From assembly GCF_003268655.1 (NCBI RefSeq), contig NZ_CP029642.1:1488001-1552000 (forward strand): a stretch of 64,000 nucleotides of DNA, read 5' to 3'. The notes beneath the pieces are model-generated. The model had not been told where the DNA came from. It did no database searches and saw nothing but the letters and a program-made list of their open reading frames with translations. This DNA is from Arthrobacter dokdonellae. GTDB taxonomy: Bacteria > Actinomycetota > Actinomycetes > Actinomycetales > Micrococcaceae. The translations under genes and the position numbers were made by a program. Of the stretch, positions 1-8,994 are shown one piece after another. Positions within the stretch are counted from its first letter, which is position 1. Every line of letters starts with the position of its first letter.

Positions 1-1823
1 CGTCCTTCCGGCAGGTGCTCGAGGCCGTGGTGGAGGCCTGGACCGAACGGCCCACGGAGGTCCTCGCCACCGCGGAAGCCGTCGCCGCGGCCCTGGCCGA
101 TCCGGTGTGGCGGGTTCGCGCGGACGGCGGGGCGGGCAGTGACGGTCCGTCAGGCGCCGTTGTTGTTTCGTCGGGCAGCCCGGACGGCTCCGCGTGGACG
201 CGGACCCTTTCCGCCGCCGCCGGTGAAGCGGTGGCTGCCATGGCGGGTGCCGAAGACCAGGTCCACGGCGGTCTGGGCACGGCGCCGAAGTTCCCGCCCA
301 CGCCCGGACTGGAGTTCCTGATCAGGCATGCCGCCGGCGACGGGGAGTCGGCCCGCAAGGCGTTTGGCTTGGCCGGGCGGACGCTTGGCGCCATGGTCAA
401 CTCCGCGTTGTTCGACCAGGTAGGCGGCGGCTTTGCCCGCTACAGCGTCACGGCCGATTGGTCCGAGCCGCACTACGAAAAAATGTTGTACGACAACGCA
501 GGCCTGCTGCGCGTCCTCGTCCACTGGGTTCGGCTGGCGGAAGCGCGGCCCGAGGAGCTTGCGGCGGAGGCTGCCAGGCTGGAGGCTGCCGGGGCGGCGG
601 ACCAGGTGCACCACATCCATGACACCACCGGGCCCGTGCCGCTGTCCGTCACCGACGCCCGCCGGGCCGTGGCGGCGACCATCGGCTGGCTCGTGGCCGA
701 ACTGCGGCTGCCGGAAGGCGCCTTCGCCTCCTCCCTGGACGCCGACACCGTCATCGACGGGATCCACCGTGAGGGGGCCAGCTACCAGTGGAGCCTCGAG
801 GACCTGCGGCGGGCGGCAGGCGGGCAGCGTGCGGAAGCCGCGTCCGACGTCGGACATTTCATGGGGATTCCCGCTTCCGGGGCGGCCCCGCTCCACCCGG
901 GAAGGGCGCTGACGCCGGAAGAGCGTGCGGCGTGGGAGCGCCTGCTTCCGGCGCTGCGGGAACAGCGGGCGGCCCGGGTGATGCCGGCCCGGGATGACAA
1001 GGTCGTGGCGTCGTGGAATGGCATGCTCCTGGCGTCGCTGGCGGAGGCTGCCATGGTTCTCGGCGAGCCCGGCTGGCTGGAGCACGCCGTCGAACTGGCA
1101 CGGTATTTGCGCCGTGTCCACTGGGACGGGGCCGTGCTGCGGCGCGTTTCGCACGACGGCCGGGCGCAGGGGATCGAGGGGCTGCTGGAGGATTACGCGG
1201 CGTGCGCCGACGGCTGCTTTGCGCTCTACGCGGCAACGGGGGACGGCCAGTGGTTCGATTTTGCGGCCGGCCTGGTGGCCGCGGCACAGCGTTTTGTCCA
1301 GGACGGAACGGTGTTCAACAGCGCTTCCGGTGCGGGTTCGATGGCCGGCGCCCCGGCCGGCGCGCGGTTTGCCGAACCCTTCGACAGCGCGACCGCCGCA
1401 CCGGTGGCCCTGCTGTCCGGCTCGCTGGTCACGTATGCGGCGTATACGGGGTCCACCGGCCACCGGGGGCTGGCGGAAAATTTGTTGGCGACGGTGCCGG
1501 AGCTGGCCCGGCGCGCGCCGCGTTCGGCCGGTGGCGTGCTCGCCGTGGCCCAGGCCATGGCGGCCGGCCCCGTGGAAACGGCCATCGTCGGCAGGCCGGG
1601 CCCCGGGCGTGACGCGATGGTCCGTAGGGCCTGGGCGTCGCCGGCGCCGGGCATGGTGATTTCCGTCTGGGACGGCTCGGGCGCCCCCGCGGTGCCGCTG
1701 CTTGGGGGCCGTGCGCTGCCCGACGACGCCGGGCCGGACGTCCCGCCCTTGGCCTACGTATGCCGCGACATGGTGTGTGCGCGGCCTGCCGCCTCCGTGG
1801 AGGAGCTCGGCAGGCTGCTCTGA
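1..1823 (+). CDS. DUF255/YyaL-type thioredoxin-domain protein, C-terminal part (5' end outside window)
   Basis: The frame is open from base 3 and ends at 1823, so the true start lies upstream; the GTG at base 15 is internal. The visible part corresponds to the (alpha/alpha)6-barrel-like C-terminal region of the YyaL / spermatogenesis-associated protein 20 family. Family-like stretches are GGLGTAPKFPPTPGLEFL (coded near 270-320) and EKMLYDNAGLLRVL (near 478-512). The N-terminal thioredoxin-like DUF255 domain would be off the window. The biochemical role of the family is poorly defined; the barrel resembles N-acyl-glucosamine epimerase folds. The gene converges on the hemolysin III gene across a repeat-filled gap. 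Family assignment is confident, function is not. Confidence 0.85.
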   Translation, partial: SFRQVLEAVVEAWTERPTEVLATAEAVAAALADPVWRVRADGGAGSDGPSGAVVVSSGSPDGSAWTRTLSAAAGEAVAAMAGAEDQVHGGLGTAPKFPPTPGLEFLIRHAAGDGESARKAFGLAGRTLGAMVNSALFDQVGGGFARYSVTADWSEPHYEKMLYDNAGLLRVLVHWVRLAEARPEELAAEAARLEAAGAADQVHHIHDTTGPVPLSVTDARRAVAATIGWLVAELRLPEGAFASSLDADTVIDGIHREGASYQWSLEDLRRAAGGQRAEAASDVGHFMGIPASGAAPLHPGRALTPEERAAWERLLPALREQRAARVMPARDDKVVASWNGMLLASLAEAAMVLGEPGWLEHAVELARYLRRVHWDGAVLRRVSHDGRAQGIEGLLEDYAACADGCFALYAATGDGQWFDFAAGLVAAAQRFVQDGTVFNSASGAGSMAGAPAGARFAEPFDSATAAPVALLSGSLVTYAAYTGSTGHRGLAENLLATVPELARRAPRSAGGVLAVAQAMAAGPVETAIVGRPGPGRDAMVRRAWASPAPGMVISVWDGSGAPAVPLLGGRALPDDAGPDVPPLAYVCRDMVCARPAASVEELGRLL

Positions 1824-1839
1824 GCCGCCGCCTCCCATG

Positions 1840-2127
1840 GACGCTCCTGCAGATCCGGGGCGTTGTAGGTGGACGCTCCTGCAGGTCCGGGGCAGGGCAG
1901 GGTGGTTCAGGTTCGGGACCGGTCGAGTCCCAGATGACGGCTCAGGCAGGAATTTGTCACGCTGCCGGAATCCATGGTGCTGATTATTGGGCCCGGCTGT
2001 TTCGACGGTGCAGCTACTGCGGGCGGAATGCGCGGCAGGTCGCGGGATCTGCACCATCGGTTTTGGCGGGTCGCAGCATGTGCAGGAGCGTCGCGGAATA
2101 GTGACCCGGATCTGCAGGAGCGTCGTC
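1840..2127. repeat. REP-like array, classes C and A, between convergent genes
   Basis: This fills most of the 328-base gap between the YyaL-type and hemolysin III genes. Class C units (core GACGCTCCTGCAGATCCGGG) occur on the plus strand at 1840-1861 and 1872-1894, and inverted at 2080-2093 and 2106-2127. Between them lie class A-like units: a degenerate copy from about 1976, a plus copy at 2001-2026 (TTCGACGGTGCAGCTACTGC...) and an inverted copy at 2041-2064. The nested inverted arrangement could fold into large hairpins and may help terminate both converging transcripts. No convincing ORF is present. Confidence 0.75.
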
Positions 2128-2151
2128 CGTACGGTGGACGTGGGAGGCGGC

Positions 2152-2811
2152 CTATCCGAACAGCACCAGCGCCACGGCGACGAAGTGGGAGGCGAAACCC
2201 GCCACCGTCAGGGCGTGAAACAGCTCGTGGAAGCCGAAGTGGCGCACGCTGAAGTTGGGCCGCTTGACGCCGTAGATGACGGCACCGGATATGTAAAACA
2301 CCCCGCCCAGGCAAATCAGCAGGGTGGGGACCGCGCCCGCCGCCCAGAACTGCGGCAGGAAGAACAGCGCCGTGATGCCGAGCAGCACGTAGAGGGGGAC
2401 GTACAGCCACCGCGGTGCCCCGACCCACAAAACGCGAAACAGAACGCCGAGCACGGCGCCGGTCCAGATCAGCCACAACAGGACGGTCGCCGTCGAACGC
2501 GGCAGCATCAGCGCAGAGAGCGGCGTGTAGGAGCCGGCTATGACCAGCATGATGTTGCTGTGGTCGAACCGTTTCAGCAGCAACTTGGCCGGCGGCTGCC
2601 AGTTGACGAGGTGATATAGCGCACTCGTACCAAATAAAAGCACTCCCGTGCCCGTGTAGATTGCCGTGGTCAACCTGGCTGTGGTCCCCGGCGCCAGAAG
2701 GATCAGCATCAGACCCGCTACCAAGACCACCGGCGCTGCCCCTGCGTGAAGCCAGCCCCGCCAGCTCGGTTTTACGTCTGCCGGTAGAGAGGGGCTCATG
2801 TCAAAAATCAT
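2152..2811 (-). CDS. Hemolysin III / PAQR-family membrane protein
   Basis: A 219-residue polytopic membrane protein of the YqfA/hemolysin III branch of the PAQR superfamily, with about seven hydrophobic segments. The metal-site pattern of the superfamily is present: H67 in SALYH, D83 in FDHSN, and H195 and H199 in FHELFH near the C-terminus. Size fits the bacterial family (about 200-230 residues). The physiological role in bacteria is not settled; hydrolase or membrane-homeostasis functions have been proposed for the superfamily. ATG 2811 is used; ATG 2799 (protein starting MSPS) is an alternative. It is divergent from the prenyltransferase gene across about 140 bases. Confidence 0.88.
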   Translation of the reverse strand: MIFDMSPSLPADVKPSWRGWLHAGAAPVVLVAGLMLILLAPGTTARLTTAIYTGTGVLLFGTSALYHLVNWQPPAKLLLKRFDHSNIMLVIAGSYTPLSALMLPRSTATVLLWLIWTGAVLGVLFRVLWVGAPRWLYVPLYVLLGITALFFLPQFWAAGAVPTLLICLGGVFYISGAVIYGVKRPNFSVRHFGFHELFHALTVAGFASHFVAVALVLFG

Positions 2812-2947
2812 AGTCCGTGCAGCCCTAAGTTACTTGACGGTAGCGAACGTCTACTGCGGAGTAACCCAAAGCTGCCGCGGGCTTCACCACAATGTCCCGG
2901 CCGGGCAGGTAACCTAGGACCAGCACGTTTCCCCCGGCCGCCTGGCC

Positions 2948-3757
2948 ATGATCCGGAAGGTCCGGCGCGCCCCCATGCATTTGTTCTCCGGCCCCATGCG
3001 GATGCCGAAATTCCTGTACCACTACTACGAGCGCCGCCTTGGCCGGTCTCTTGACCTCAGCAGCGTGCCCCGGCACATCGGCGTCATGGTGGATGGGAAC
3101 CGCCGCTGGGCCAGGCAGTTCAACGCACCCACCAGCCAGGGGCATCAAGCCGGCGCGGACAAGATTCTCGAGTTCCTGGGGTGGTGCCAGGACCTGGGCA
3201 TCAAGGTCGTCACGCTCTACATGCTGTCCACGGACAACATGAGCCGTTCGCCCGAGGAACTGGACGAGCTCATGGGCATCATCGCCAACACCCTTGACCT
3301 GCTCGACGCCGACGAGGACATCAGCGTCCACGCCATGGGCGCCCCCGAGCTGCTCCCCGACTACCTCGCGCAGCGCCTGTCCTCCCTGACGGCCCGGGTT
3401 CCGGCCAAGGAGCGCATCCACGTCAACCTGGCCATCGGCTACGGGGGGCGCCGCGAGATTGTCGACGCCGTCCGTGAGCTCATGCACGACGCCGACGACG
3501 CGGGCCGCACCATGGCGGAAGTCGCGGACAGCCTGACCGTGGACGACATCTCCAGGTTCCTGTACACCCGGGGACAGCCGGACCCTGACCTGGTCATCAG
3601 GACTTCCGGGGAGCAGCGCCTGTCCGGCTTCCTCATGTGGCAGAGCGCGTACAGCGAGTTTTACTTTTGCGAGGCCCTCTGGCCGGCCTTTCGGCGCATC
3701 GACTTCCTGCGGGCCCTGCGCGACTACGCCGGGCGCAGCCGCCGATTCGGCGGCTAG
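2948..3757 (+). CDS. Isoprenyl transferase (cis-prenyltransferase, UppS family)
   Basis: Adds isopentenyl diphosphate units in Z configuration to an allylic diphosphate, giving a short or undecaprenyl carrier for cell-wall glycan synthesis. The active-site signature HIGVMVDGNRRWAR (D49, N51, R52, R53 from this start) and the C-terminal LVIRTSGEQRLSGFLMWQSA segment are intact. Homologues usually begin close to the FLYHYYERRLG segment, so ATG 2996 or 3002 is a plausible shorter start; none of the candidates has a clear ribosome binding site. Actinobacteria often carry both a short-chain (Rv1086-like) and a long-chain (Rv2361c-like) enzyme. Chain length cannot be read from the sequence, so no gene symbol is given. 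Confidence 0.92.
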   Translation: MIRKVRRAPMHLFSGPMRMPKFLYHYYERRLGRSLDLSSVPRHIGVMVDGNRRWARQFNAPTSQGHQAGADKILEFLGWCQDLGIKVVTLYMLSTDNMSRSPEELDELMGIIANTLDLLDADEDISVHAMGAPELLPDYLAQRLSSLTARVPAKERIHVNLAIGYGGRREIVDAVRELMHDADDAGRTMAEVADSLTVDDISRFLYTRGQPDPDLVIRTSGEQRLSGFLMWQSAYSEFYFCEALWPAFRRIDFLRALRDYAGRSRRFGG

Positions 3758-3769
3758 CCGGAAGGTGCC

Positions 3770-4432
3770 ATGCACAGCCATCACAGGAATGAAGTCATCA
3801 TGGCCGGCGTACTGTCGTCGGCCGCCGGTTTTGTTGACGCCGTCGGCTTCATCCATCTGGGTGGCTACTTCGTCTCCTTCATGAGCGGCAACTCCACCCG
3901 CGCCGGCGCGGCACTGGCCGAGGGGAACCCGCGCGGTTTCGTGTTGGCGATGGGCCTGGTGGCCGCGTTCACGGCCGGCGTCATTTCCGCGTCGATCCTG
4001 CGCCGCCTGGTCCCGTCCCGCAGACGCATGTGGGTGTTGCTGTACGTGACAGCGGCGCTGGGGCTCGCCGTCGTACTTTTTGACCTGGACGCGGCGGTGT
4101 GGCTGGCCCCGCCCGCCATGGCGCTGGCCATGGGCGCCGAGAACGTGATCTTTGAGCGCGACGGCGAGGTCAGCATTGGCCTGACGTACATGACGGGCAC
4201 GCTGGTGAAGATGGGCCAGCAGATGGCGGCTGCGCTGACCGGCGGCAACCGGCTGGGCTGGGTGCGCTACCTTTTCCTGTGGCTCTCGCTGACGCTGGGG
4301 TCGATCGTGGGCGGCTTTGCCTATTTCGCGCTCAACCTCAACGCCCTGTGGGTTTCGGTGGCCATTTTCCTGGTGGTCCTGGCCGTCAATGCCCGCTCGC
4401 GAGCGCCTGAAGGCGTGCGGCCCAAGAGTTAA
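3770..4432 (+). CDS. DUF1275 (YoaK-family) membrane protein
   Basis: 220 residues with about six hydrophobic segments, matching the DUF1275/YoaK family. Characteristic stretches are [23 protein letters not shown] near the N-terminus (small-residue-rich helix ending in the typical MSGN) and the [11 protein letters not shown] segment in the second half. No biochemical function is established for the family. It starts 12 bases after the prenyltransferase stop, so the two may be cotranscribed. Its TAA overlaps the ATG of a small candidate ORF that leads into phoH. Confidence 0.88.
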   Translation: MHSHHRNEVIMAGVLSSAAGFVDAVGFIHLGGYFVSFMSGNSTRAGAALAEGNPRGFVLAMGLVAAFTAGVISASILRRLVPSRRRMWVLLYVTAALGLAVVLFDLDAAVWLAPPAMALAMGAENVIFERDGEVSIGLTYMTGTLVKMGQQMAAALTGGNRLGWVRYLFLWLSLTLGSIVGGFAYFALNLNALWVSVAIFLVVLAVNARSRAPEGVRPKS

Positions 4433-4590
4433 TGCCGCGTTCAGCTGCGTGTTGCGCGTGGCGCACCGATCCCTCCCGCAGCCGGAGTACTTTGGCACTA
4501 ACGGAGGGCAACTCCGCCCGCCGTACCTATTTGAGTTCCAGGTGCACCGCCGGCCTGGAAAGGCTGGAGTCGACGTGGTTGAGACGATGA
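4432..4590 (+). CDS. Candidate small ORF bridging DUF1275 and phoH (speculative)
   Basis: A 52-codon frame begins at ATG 4432, overlapping the DUF1275 stop as TAATG, and ends at TGA 4588-4590, overlapping the ATG at 4587 of phoH as ATGA. The predicted peptide (start [14 protein letters not shown]) is basic and has no recognised domain. Third-position GC is clearly lower than in neighbouring genes, which argues against coding. What favours it is the position: mycobacterial phoH2 genes with a PIN domain are preceded by a small overlapping antitoxin ORF (phoAT). I did not detect clear similarity to PhoAT. Confidence 0.25.
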   Translation: MPRSAACCAWRTDPSRSRSTLALTEGNSARRTYLSSRCTAGLERLESTWLRR

Positions 4591-5915
4591 AACTCGAACG
4601 GCATGCACCGCACACGGCGCCCGCGAGGCTGCGGAGCTACGTCATTGACACCTCTGTGCTGCTTTCGGACCCGCGGGCCATCCTGCGCTTTGCGGAGCAC
4701 GAGGTGATTGTTCCGATCGTGGTGATTTCGGAACTGGAGTCCAAGCGCCACGACCCCGAGCTGGGCTACTTTGCCCGCACGGCCCTGCGCCTGCTGGACG
4801 AGCTCCGCGAAAAGCACGGCGGCCTGGCCAACCCCATTTCCCTGGGGGACGACGGCGGGACCTTCCGTGTGGAGCTCAACCACATTTCCGCCGAGGTGCT
4901 TCCCGCCGGCTTCCGTGGGACGGACAACGATTCGCGCATCCTGGCCGTCGCCAAGAACCTGGCCAACGAGGGCATGGACGTGACGCTGGTGTCCAAGGAC
5001 GTGCCCATGCGCGTGAAGGCCTCGGCCATGGGGCTGGCCGCCGACGAATACCGCAACGAGCTGGTCAAGGACTCGGGCTGGACCGGAGTGGCGGAAATCG
5101 ACATAACCGAGGAGGAGATGGCGGCACTCTACAACCACGAGGCCGTCGCGGTCCCCGAGGCGGCGGTCCTGCCGGTCAACACCTCCCTGGTGCTGACCAG
5201 CAGCCGTGGTTCCGCGCTCGGCCGGGTGGGCGCGGACCAGCAGGTGCGCCTCGTCAAGGGCGACCGCGACGTGTTTGGGCTGCACGGGCGTTCGGCCGAG
5301 CAGCGCCTGGCCTTGGACCTGCTCATGGACCCCGAGGTCGGCATCGTCTCGCTGGGCGGGCGCGCCGGCACGGGCAAGAGCGCGCTCGCCCTGTGCGCCG
5401 GGCTCGAGGCGGTGCTGGAGCGCAACGAGCACCGCAAGGTGGTGGTCTTCCGGCCGCTCTATGCCGTGGGCGGGCAGGAGCTGGGCTTCCTGCCCGGCTC
5501 CGAAGGCGAGAAGATGAACCCCTGGGCACAGGCAGTCTTTGACACGCTGGGCTCAGTGGTCAGCGACCGGGTCATGGACGAGATCATGGAGCGCGGCCTG
5601 CTTGAGGTGCTGCCGCTGACACACATCCGTGGCCGCTCGCTGCACGACTCCTTCGTGATCGTCGATGAGGCGCAGTCGCTGGAAAAGAACGTGCTCCTGA
5701 CGGTGATGAGCCGGATCGGCCAAAACTCCAAGATCGTCCTCACCCACGACGTCGCCCAGCGCGACAACCTCCGGGTCGGGCGCCACGACGGGATCGCCGC
5801 CGTCGTTGAAACCCTCAAGGGTCACCCGCTCTTTGGCCATGTCACCCTGACCCGCTCCGAGCGTTCGCCCATCGCCGCACTGGTCACCGAGATGCTGGAG
5901 CGCGCCGAAATCTAG
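4575..5915 (+). CDS. PIN-domain PhoH family ATPase (PhoH2-like)
   Basis: A 446-residue fusion of an N-terminal PIN domain and a C-terminal PhoH P-loop ATPase. The PIN part shows [12 protein letters not shown] (D25 acidic residue), [10 protein letters not shown] and [15 protein letters not shown], the usual acidic metal-binding positions. The ATPase has Walker [10 protein letters not shown] (about residues 260-268) and Walker [10 protein letters not shown] (about 357-365). Mycobacterial PhoH2 of this architecture has ATP-dependent RNA unwinding and ribonuclease activity. GTG 4575 is chosen because GGAG lies about six bases upstream; ATG 4587 is an alternative. A strong hairpin follows the stop. 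Confidence 0.92.
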   Translation: MVETMKLERHAPHTAPARLRSYVIDTSVLLSDPRAILRFAEHEVIVPIVVISELESKRHDPELGYFARTALRLLDELREKHGGLANPISLGDDGGTFRVELNHISAEVLPAGFRGTDNDSRILAVAKNLANEGMDVTLVSKDVPMRVKASAMGLAADEYRNELVKDSGWTGVAEIDITEEEMAALYNHEAVAVPEAAVLPVNTSLVLTSSRGSALGRVGADQQVRLVKGDRDVFGLHGRSAEQRLALDLLMDPEVGIVSLGGRAGTGKSALALCAGLEAVLERNEHRKVVVFRPLYAVGGQELGFLPGSEGEKMNPWAQAVFDTLGSVVSDRVMDEIMERGLLEVLPLTHIRGRSLHDSFVIVDEAQSLEKNVLLTVMSRIGQNSKIVLTHDVAQRDNLRVGRHDGIAAVVETLKGHPLFGHVTLTRSERSPIAALVTEMLERAEI

Positions 5916-5935
5916 CGTTTGCGCGGCACGCACGT

Positions 5936-5967
5936 CGCCGGCCGTCCGCTTCGCGGGGCGGCCGGCG
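5936..5967 (+). terminator. GC-rich hairpin after phoH
   Basis: CGCCGGCCG (5936-5944) and CCGC (5946-5949) pair with GCGG (5953-5956) and CGGCCGGCG (5959-5967) around a TTC loop. No T-tract follows, as is common for actinobacterial terminators. It lies 20 bases beyond the phoH stop and before the next gene on the same strand. Confidence 0.65.
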
Positions 5968-6063
5968 CTATGGTGGGGCGTTCGCCCAAAGGCGGGACCC
6001 GGCCAGGCTTGGATGCGGCGCCGTCGATGCCTGCCGTGAAACTCCGGGGATAGACTCAGGAAC

Positions 6064-7053
6064 ATGCCCCGACAGCTTCCTGCGCCGGTCCGCCTCGGCC
6101 TGGCCATGGTCGCCGGGCTGGCCCTTGCCGTGCAGTCCCGGATCACCGGAACCATGGGGCTGCGGCTGGGCGACGGCCTGGCCGCCGCGCTGGTCAGCTT
6201 TGGCGCCGGCCTGCTGCTCATGGTCGTGCTGGCCCTGGGCACGCGGGGCGGGCGGGCCGGGATGGCCGCCCTGCGCGGCGGCCTGGCCCGGCGCGAGCTG
6301 CCCCGCTGGTACCTGGTGGCCGGCGCGGTTGGCGCCGCAGTGGTTTTCGCCCAGGGGGTCACGGTCGGGACGGTCGGCGTGGCGCTGTTCACCATCGCCC
6401 TGGTGGCCGGACAGACCGTCAGCGGGCTGCTGGTCGACCGGATGGGCTTTGCGGCGGGCGGGAGAAAGCGGCTGACCGCCCCGCGACTGGCCGGTTCAGT
6501 GCTGACGATGGGCGCCGTCGTCTGGGCGGTCTCCGCCAGGTTCACCGCGCTCGGGCCGTGGGGCCTGTCCCTGCTTCTGCTGCCCCTGCTTGCGGGCCTG
6601 TTCTACGGGTTCCAGCAGGCGATGAACGGGCGCATCGCCGCGGCGGCCGGCACGCCGCTGACCGCCACCCTGACCAACTTCGCCGCCGGCACGGTGGTGC
6701 TCCTGGCGGCGTGGCTGGCCAGGCTGCCGTTCGCCCCGCCCGCGCACGCCCTGCCGCACGAGTGGTGGCTCTATTGCGCCGGGCCGCTGGGCGTCGTCGT
6801 GGTCTTCCTCAGCTCGGCGCTGGTGCGGCGGATCGGCGTCCTGCTGCTTGGACTGGGCGCCGTCGCCGGCCAGCTGGTCGGATCCCTGCTGCTCGACCTC
6901 GCCTTTCCCACGCCAGCCACGGCGGTCGGCACCGCCACCGTGCTCGGCACGGCCTTGACCCTGTTCGCCGTCCTGGTGGCGGCCGCGCCCTGGCGAAGGA
7001 ACCCGGCGCCGGCCCACCTGCCGCCGGTGCGCGCCTCCACCGCTCGGCGCTAA
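6064..7053 (+). CDS. DMT-superfamily transporter (YdcZ/DUF606 type)
   Basis: A 329-residue integral membrane protein with about ten hydrophobic segments arranged as two five-helix halves, the fused form of the YdcZ (DUF606) branch of drug/metabolite transporters. Small-residue-rich helices such as VRLGLAMVAGLALAVQSRI at the start and FYGFQQAMNGRIAAAAGTPL in the middle, with the repeated N-G-R-(I/L) motif, support this. The substrate is unknown. The C-terminus ends in a short Pro/Arg-rich cytoplasmic tail. It converges on a hypothetical gene. Confidence 0.85.
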   Translation: MPRQLPAPVRLGLAMVAGLALAVQSRITGTMGLRLGDGLAAALVSFGAGLLLMVVLALGTRGGRAGMAALRGGLARRELPRWYLVAGAVGAAVVFAQGVTVGTVGVALFTIALVAGQTVSGLLVDRMGFAAGGRKRLTAPRLAGSVLTMGAVVWAVSARFTALGPWGLSLLLLPLLAGLFYGFQQAMNGRIAAAAGTPLTATLTNFAAGTVVLLAAWLARLPFAPPAHALPHEWWLYCAGPLGVVVVFLSSALVRRIGVLLLGLGAVAGQLVGSLLLDLAFPTPATAVGTATVLGTALTLFAVLVAAAPWRRNPAPAHLPPVRASTARR

Positions 7054-7104
7054 GCCGCCGGGACTGGGGGCCGGCGGGACTGGGGGCCGGTGTCGTTCCG
7101 GGGG

Positions 7105-7893
7105 CTACGAACCCGGGAGGTCCCACGGGATGTGGGCCCGCACGTCCGTCAGGCCCATGCTGACCTCCTCAAAGAGGTCGTCGAGCATGTATTCATCAAT
7201 CCCCAGCAAAACCATCGCGTGCCCGGCCCCGGCGGTGTCGCCGTCGAGCGACTGGCTGGCGACGCAGACCGCCGTCTCAAGGTCGATCCGCACGGCAGTG
7301 CGTCCCGGGTAGAGCAGGGGGGCGGCCGGGAACAGAGGCCGATAGGACGGGTTCGCGGTCAGGACCGCGTCCACGGCCGCCCGCCCGTGGTGGTCCACCA
7401 GTTCCACACCGGATATCTCGGCGACGTTGGCGAAGGGCTTCTCCAGGGGCACCGGGCGTTCGCCTGCCAGCTCCACCGGATCCAGGGCCGCGGCAAAACG
7501 CCCGGAGCCGTAGGCGGGCTCACCGTACAGGGCCTCCGGGCGCCGGACCACATAGCCGTCGCCGTCCTTGACCGGGTTGACCAGGCTGGGTCGCAGCAGC
7601 CACGGCTTGCGGTTGCCGCTGATGAACAGGGAATCCTTGGACTCGTTGATCTTGGTGGTGCTGGCCAGCAGCCTGCCCTCGAGGGTCTCGACACGCAGTG
7701 CGCCGGGGCGCCGGACCCAACACCTCATCGCCGCCACGTCCGCGTCCGACGCCGTGCTCCCGGCCCGCGCGCGTTCCTCCCGGACGGAGGGGGCATCGCG
7801 GCGGTGGAGTTCGAACCGCAGGCTTTGCCAGCGCCACGGCGAGGACCGGCACAAATGCCGGAACGTGTCGGGGGTCATGGGCAGGCCGGTCAT
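7105..7893 (-). CDS. Conserved hypothetical protein
   Basis: About 262 residues from ATG 7893 (GTG 7899 would add two). The protein is soluble with no signal peptide or membrane segment. The N-terminal part TPDTFRHLCRSSPWRWQSLRFELH suggests a small folded domain, and the C-terminus carries DEYMLDDLFEEVSMG. I recognise it only as the kind of conserved hypothetical found in Arthrobacter and cannot assign a function. It is divergent from the prepilin peptidase gene with about 70 bases between them. Codon use is typical of the window, so it is likely a real native gene. Confidence 0.7.
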   Translation of the reverse strand: MTGLPMTPDTFRHLCRSSPWRWQSLRFELHRRDAPSVREERARAGSTASDADVAAMRCWVRRPGALRVETLEGRLLASTTKINESKDSLFISGNRKPWLLRPSLVNPVKDGDGYVVRRPEALYGEPAYGSGRFAAALDPVELAGERPVPLEKPFANVAEISGVELVDHHGRAAVDAVLTANPSYRPLFPAAPLLYPGRTAVRIDLETAVCVASQSLDGDTAGAGHAMVLLGIDEYMLDDLFEEVSMGLTDVRAHIPWDLPGS

Positions 7894-7962
7894 ATCCACA
7901 GCTTACGCTTTGGTGCCCCCGTCAGGGTCCCCATGGGCGGGCAATGGCGTAGCATCACGGCT

Positions 7963-8475
7963 ATGGTGACCCGGTTGCTGGACCTGTGGGAGGCGTCCCA
8001 TCCCGCCGCGGTTGCCTGTGCCGTGGCGGCGTGCCTTTACCTGATCGTCCTTGCCGTAACGCTGAGCATCATCGACATCCGCACCCACACCCTGCCCGAC
8101 CGCCTGGTCCTGCCGGCCTACCCCGTGGCCGGGACCCTGTTGGGTGCCGGCGCGCTGCTGGCCGGCCAGCCGGACCACCTGTGGCGGGCCGTCGCCGGGC
8201 TGCTGGTGCTCGCCGCCCTGTACTGGGTGCTCTGGGCGGTTTATCCGGCGGGCATGGGCTTTGGCGACGTCAAGCTGGCGGGCGTGCTGGGGCTCTACCT
8301 GGGCTTTCTGGGCTGGAACCACGTCCTTCTGGGCGCTGCGGCGGGATTCGTGGCCGGCGGACTATGGGGCATTGCCCTGATCGCCGCCCGGCGTGGGACA
8401 GTAAAGTCGCACATCCCGTTCGGCCCGTCCATGCTGGCGGGGACGCTGGCCACCATGCTGCTGCTCCCGGCCTGA
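7963..8475 (+). CDS. A24-family prepilin peptidase (short form)
   Basis: 170 residues, membrane-embedded aspartyl peptidase that would cleave the leader of type IV prepilin-like or Flp/Tad pilins. The two catalytic aspartates are in SIIDIRTHTLPDRLVLP (D38) and GMGFGDVKLAG (D at about residue 102), the family's hallmark pair. It lacks the N-terminal methylase half seen in PilD, which is usual for Actinobacteria. ATG 7963 is chosen because the frame upstream reads through the divergent neighbour; ATG 7933 is possible. No pilin genes are in the window. Confidence 0.9.
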   Translation: MVTRLLDLWEASHPAAVACAVAACLYLIVLAVTLSIIDIRTHTLPDRLVLPAYPVAGTLLGAGALLAGQPDHLWRAVAGLLVLAALYWVLWAVYPAGMGFGDVKLAGVLGLYLGFLGWNHVLLGAAAGFVAGGLWGIALIAARRGTVKSHIPFGPSMLAGTLATMLLLPA

Positions 8476-8516
8476 GCCGCCGCGGCCGCGGTGCCAGGCC
8501 CCGATAGGCTGGGCGC

Positions 8517-8987
8517 ATGGGCTCACCGGATTTCATTGTCAACCTACGCAAGAAGATCGGCCACGACCCGCTGTGGCTGCCCGGCGTGCGCGGCGTTGTT
8601 TTCGACGCCGACGGCCGCGTTCTGCTGGGGGAGCGATCCGACACCGGCGGCTGGGCGTTGATCACCGGGATCCTGGAGCCCGGTGAGGAGCCCGGCCCCG
8701 GGATGCTGCGGGAAATCTTCGAGGAAACGGCCGTCGTGGCCGAGATCGAGCACCTGCTGGGCATCGCCGCCGTGGGGCCCGTGACCTTCCCCAACGGCGA
8801 CGTCTGCGACTTTTTGAACATCGAATTCATCGCCCGCCACGTCAGCGGCACCGCCCGCGTCAACGACGATGAATCCCTCGCCGTCGGCTGGTTCGACACT
8901 ACGGAGCTGCCGCCCCTGCGCCCCGGCCACCTCGCCTGCATCCGGCGCGCTCTCGCGTTCGACGGCGAGCCGCACTTCCAGCGCTGA
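8517..8987 (+). CDS. NUDIX hydrolase
   Basis: 156 residues with one Nudix domain. The Nudix box runs from GILEPGEE to REIFEETA (about residues 51-72), matching Gx5Ex7REUxEExGU except that the final G is T. The N-terminal FIVNLRKKIGHDPLWLPGVRG segment is typical of a broad actinobacterial NUDIX subgroup. It hydrolyses a nucleoside-diphosphate-linked compound; the substrate cannot be predicted. It starts 41 bases after the prepilin peptidase, same strand, and is followed by a repeat array and a convergent MFS gene. Confidence 0.92.
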   Translation: MGSPDFIVNLRKKIGHDPLWLPGVRGVVFDADGRVLLGERSDTGGWALITGILEPGEEPGPGMLREIFEETAVVAEIEHLLGIAAVGPVTFPNGDVCDFLNIEFIARHVSGTARVNDDESLAVGWFDTTELPPLRPGHLACIRRALAFDGEPHFQR

Positions 8988-8994
8988 CCCGGGA

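Noticed and set aside
150..2057. A 635-codon minus-strand frame opposite the YyaL-type gene
   Set aside because: The plus-strand frame shows clear family similarity; the minus frame is Arg/Pro-rich shadow sequence.
2825..4615. A 596-codon minus-strand frame opposite the prenyltransferase and DUF1275 genes
   Set aside because: Both plus-strand proteins have firm family matches; the antisense product is low-complexity.
7090..7962. Long N-terminal extension of the prepilin peptidase frame
   Set aside because: It runs antisense through the divergent hypothetical gene and lacks similarity; peptidase similarity starts at ATG 7963.
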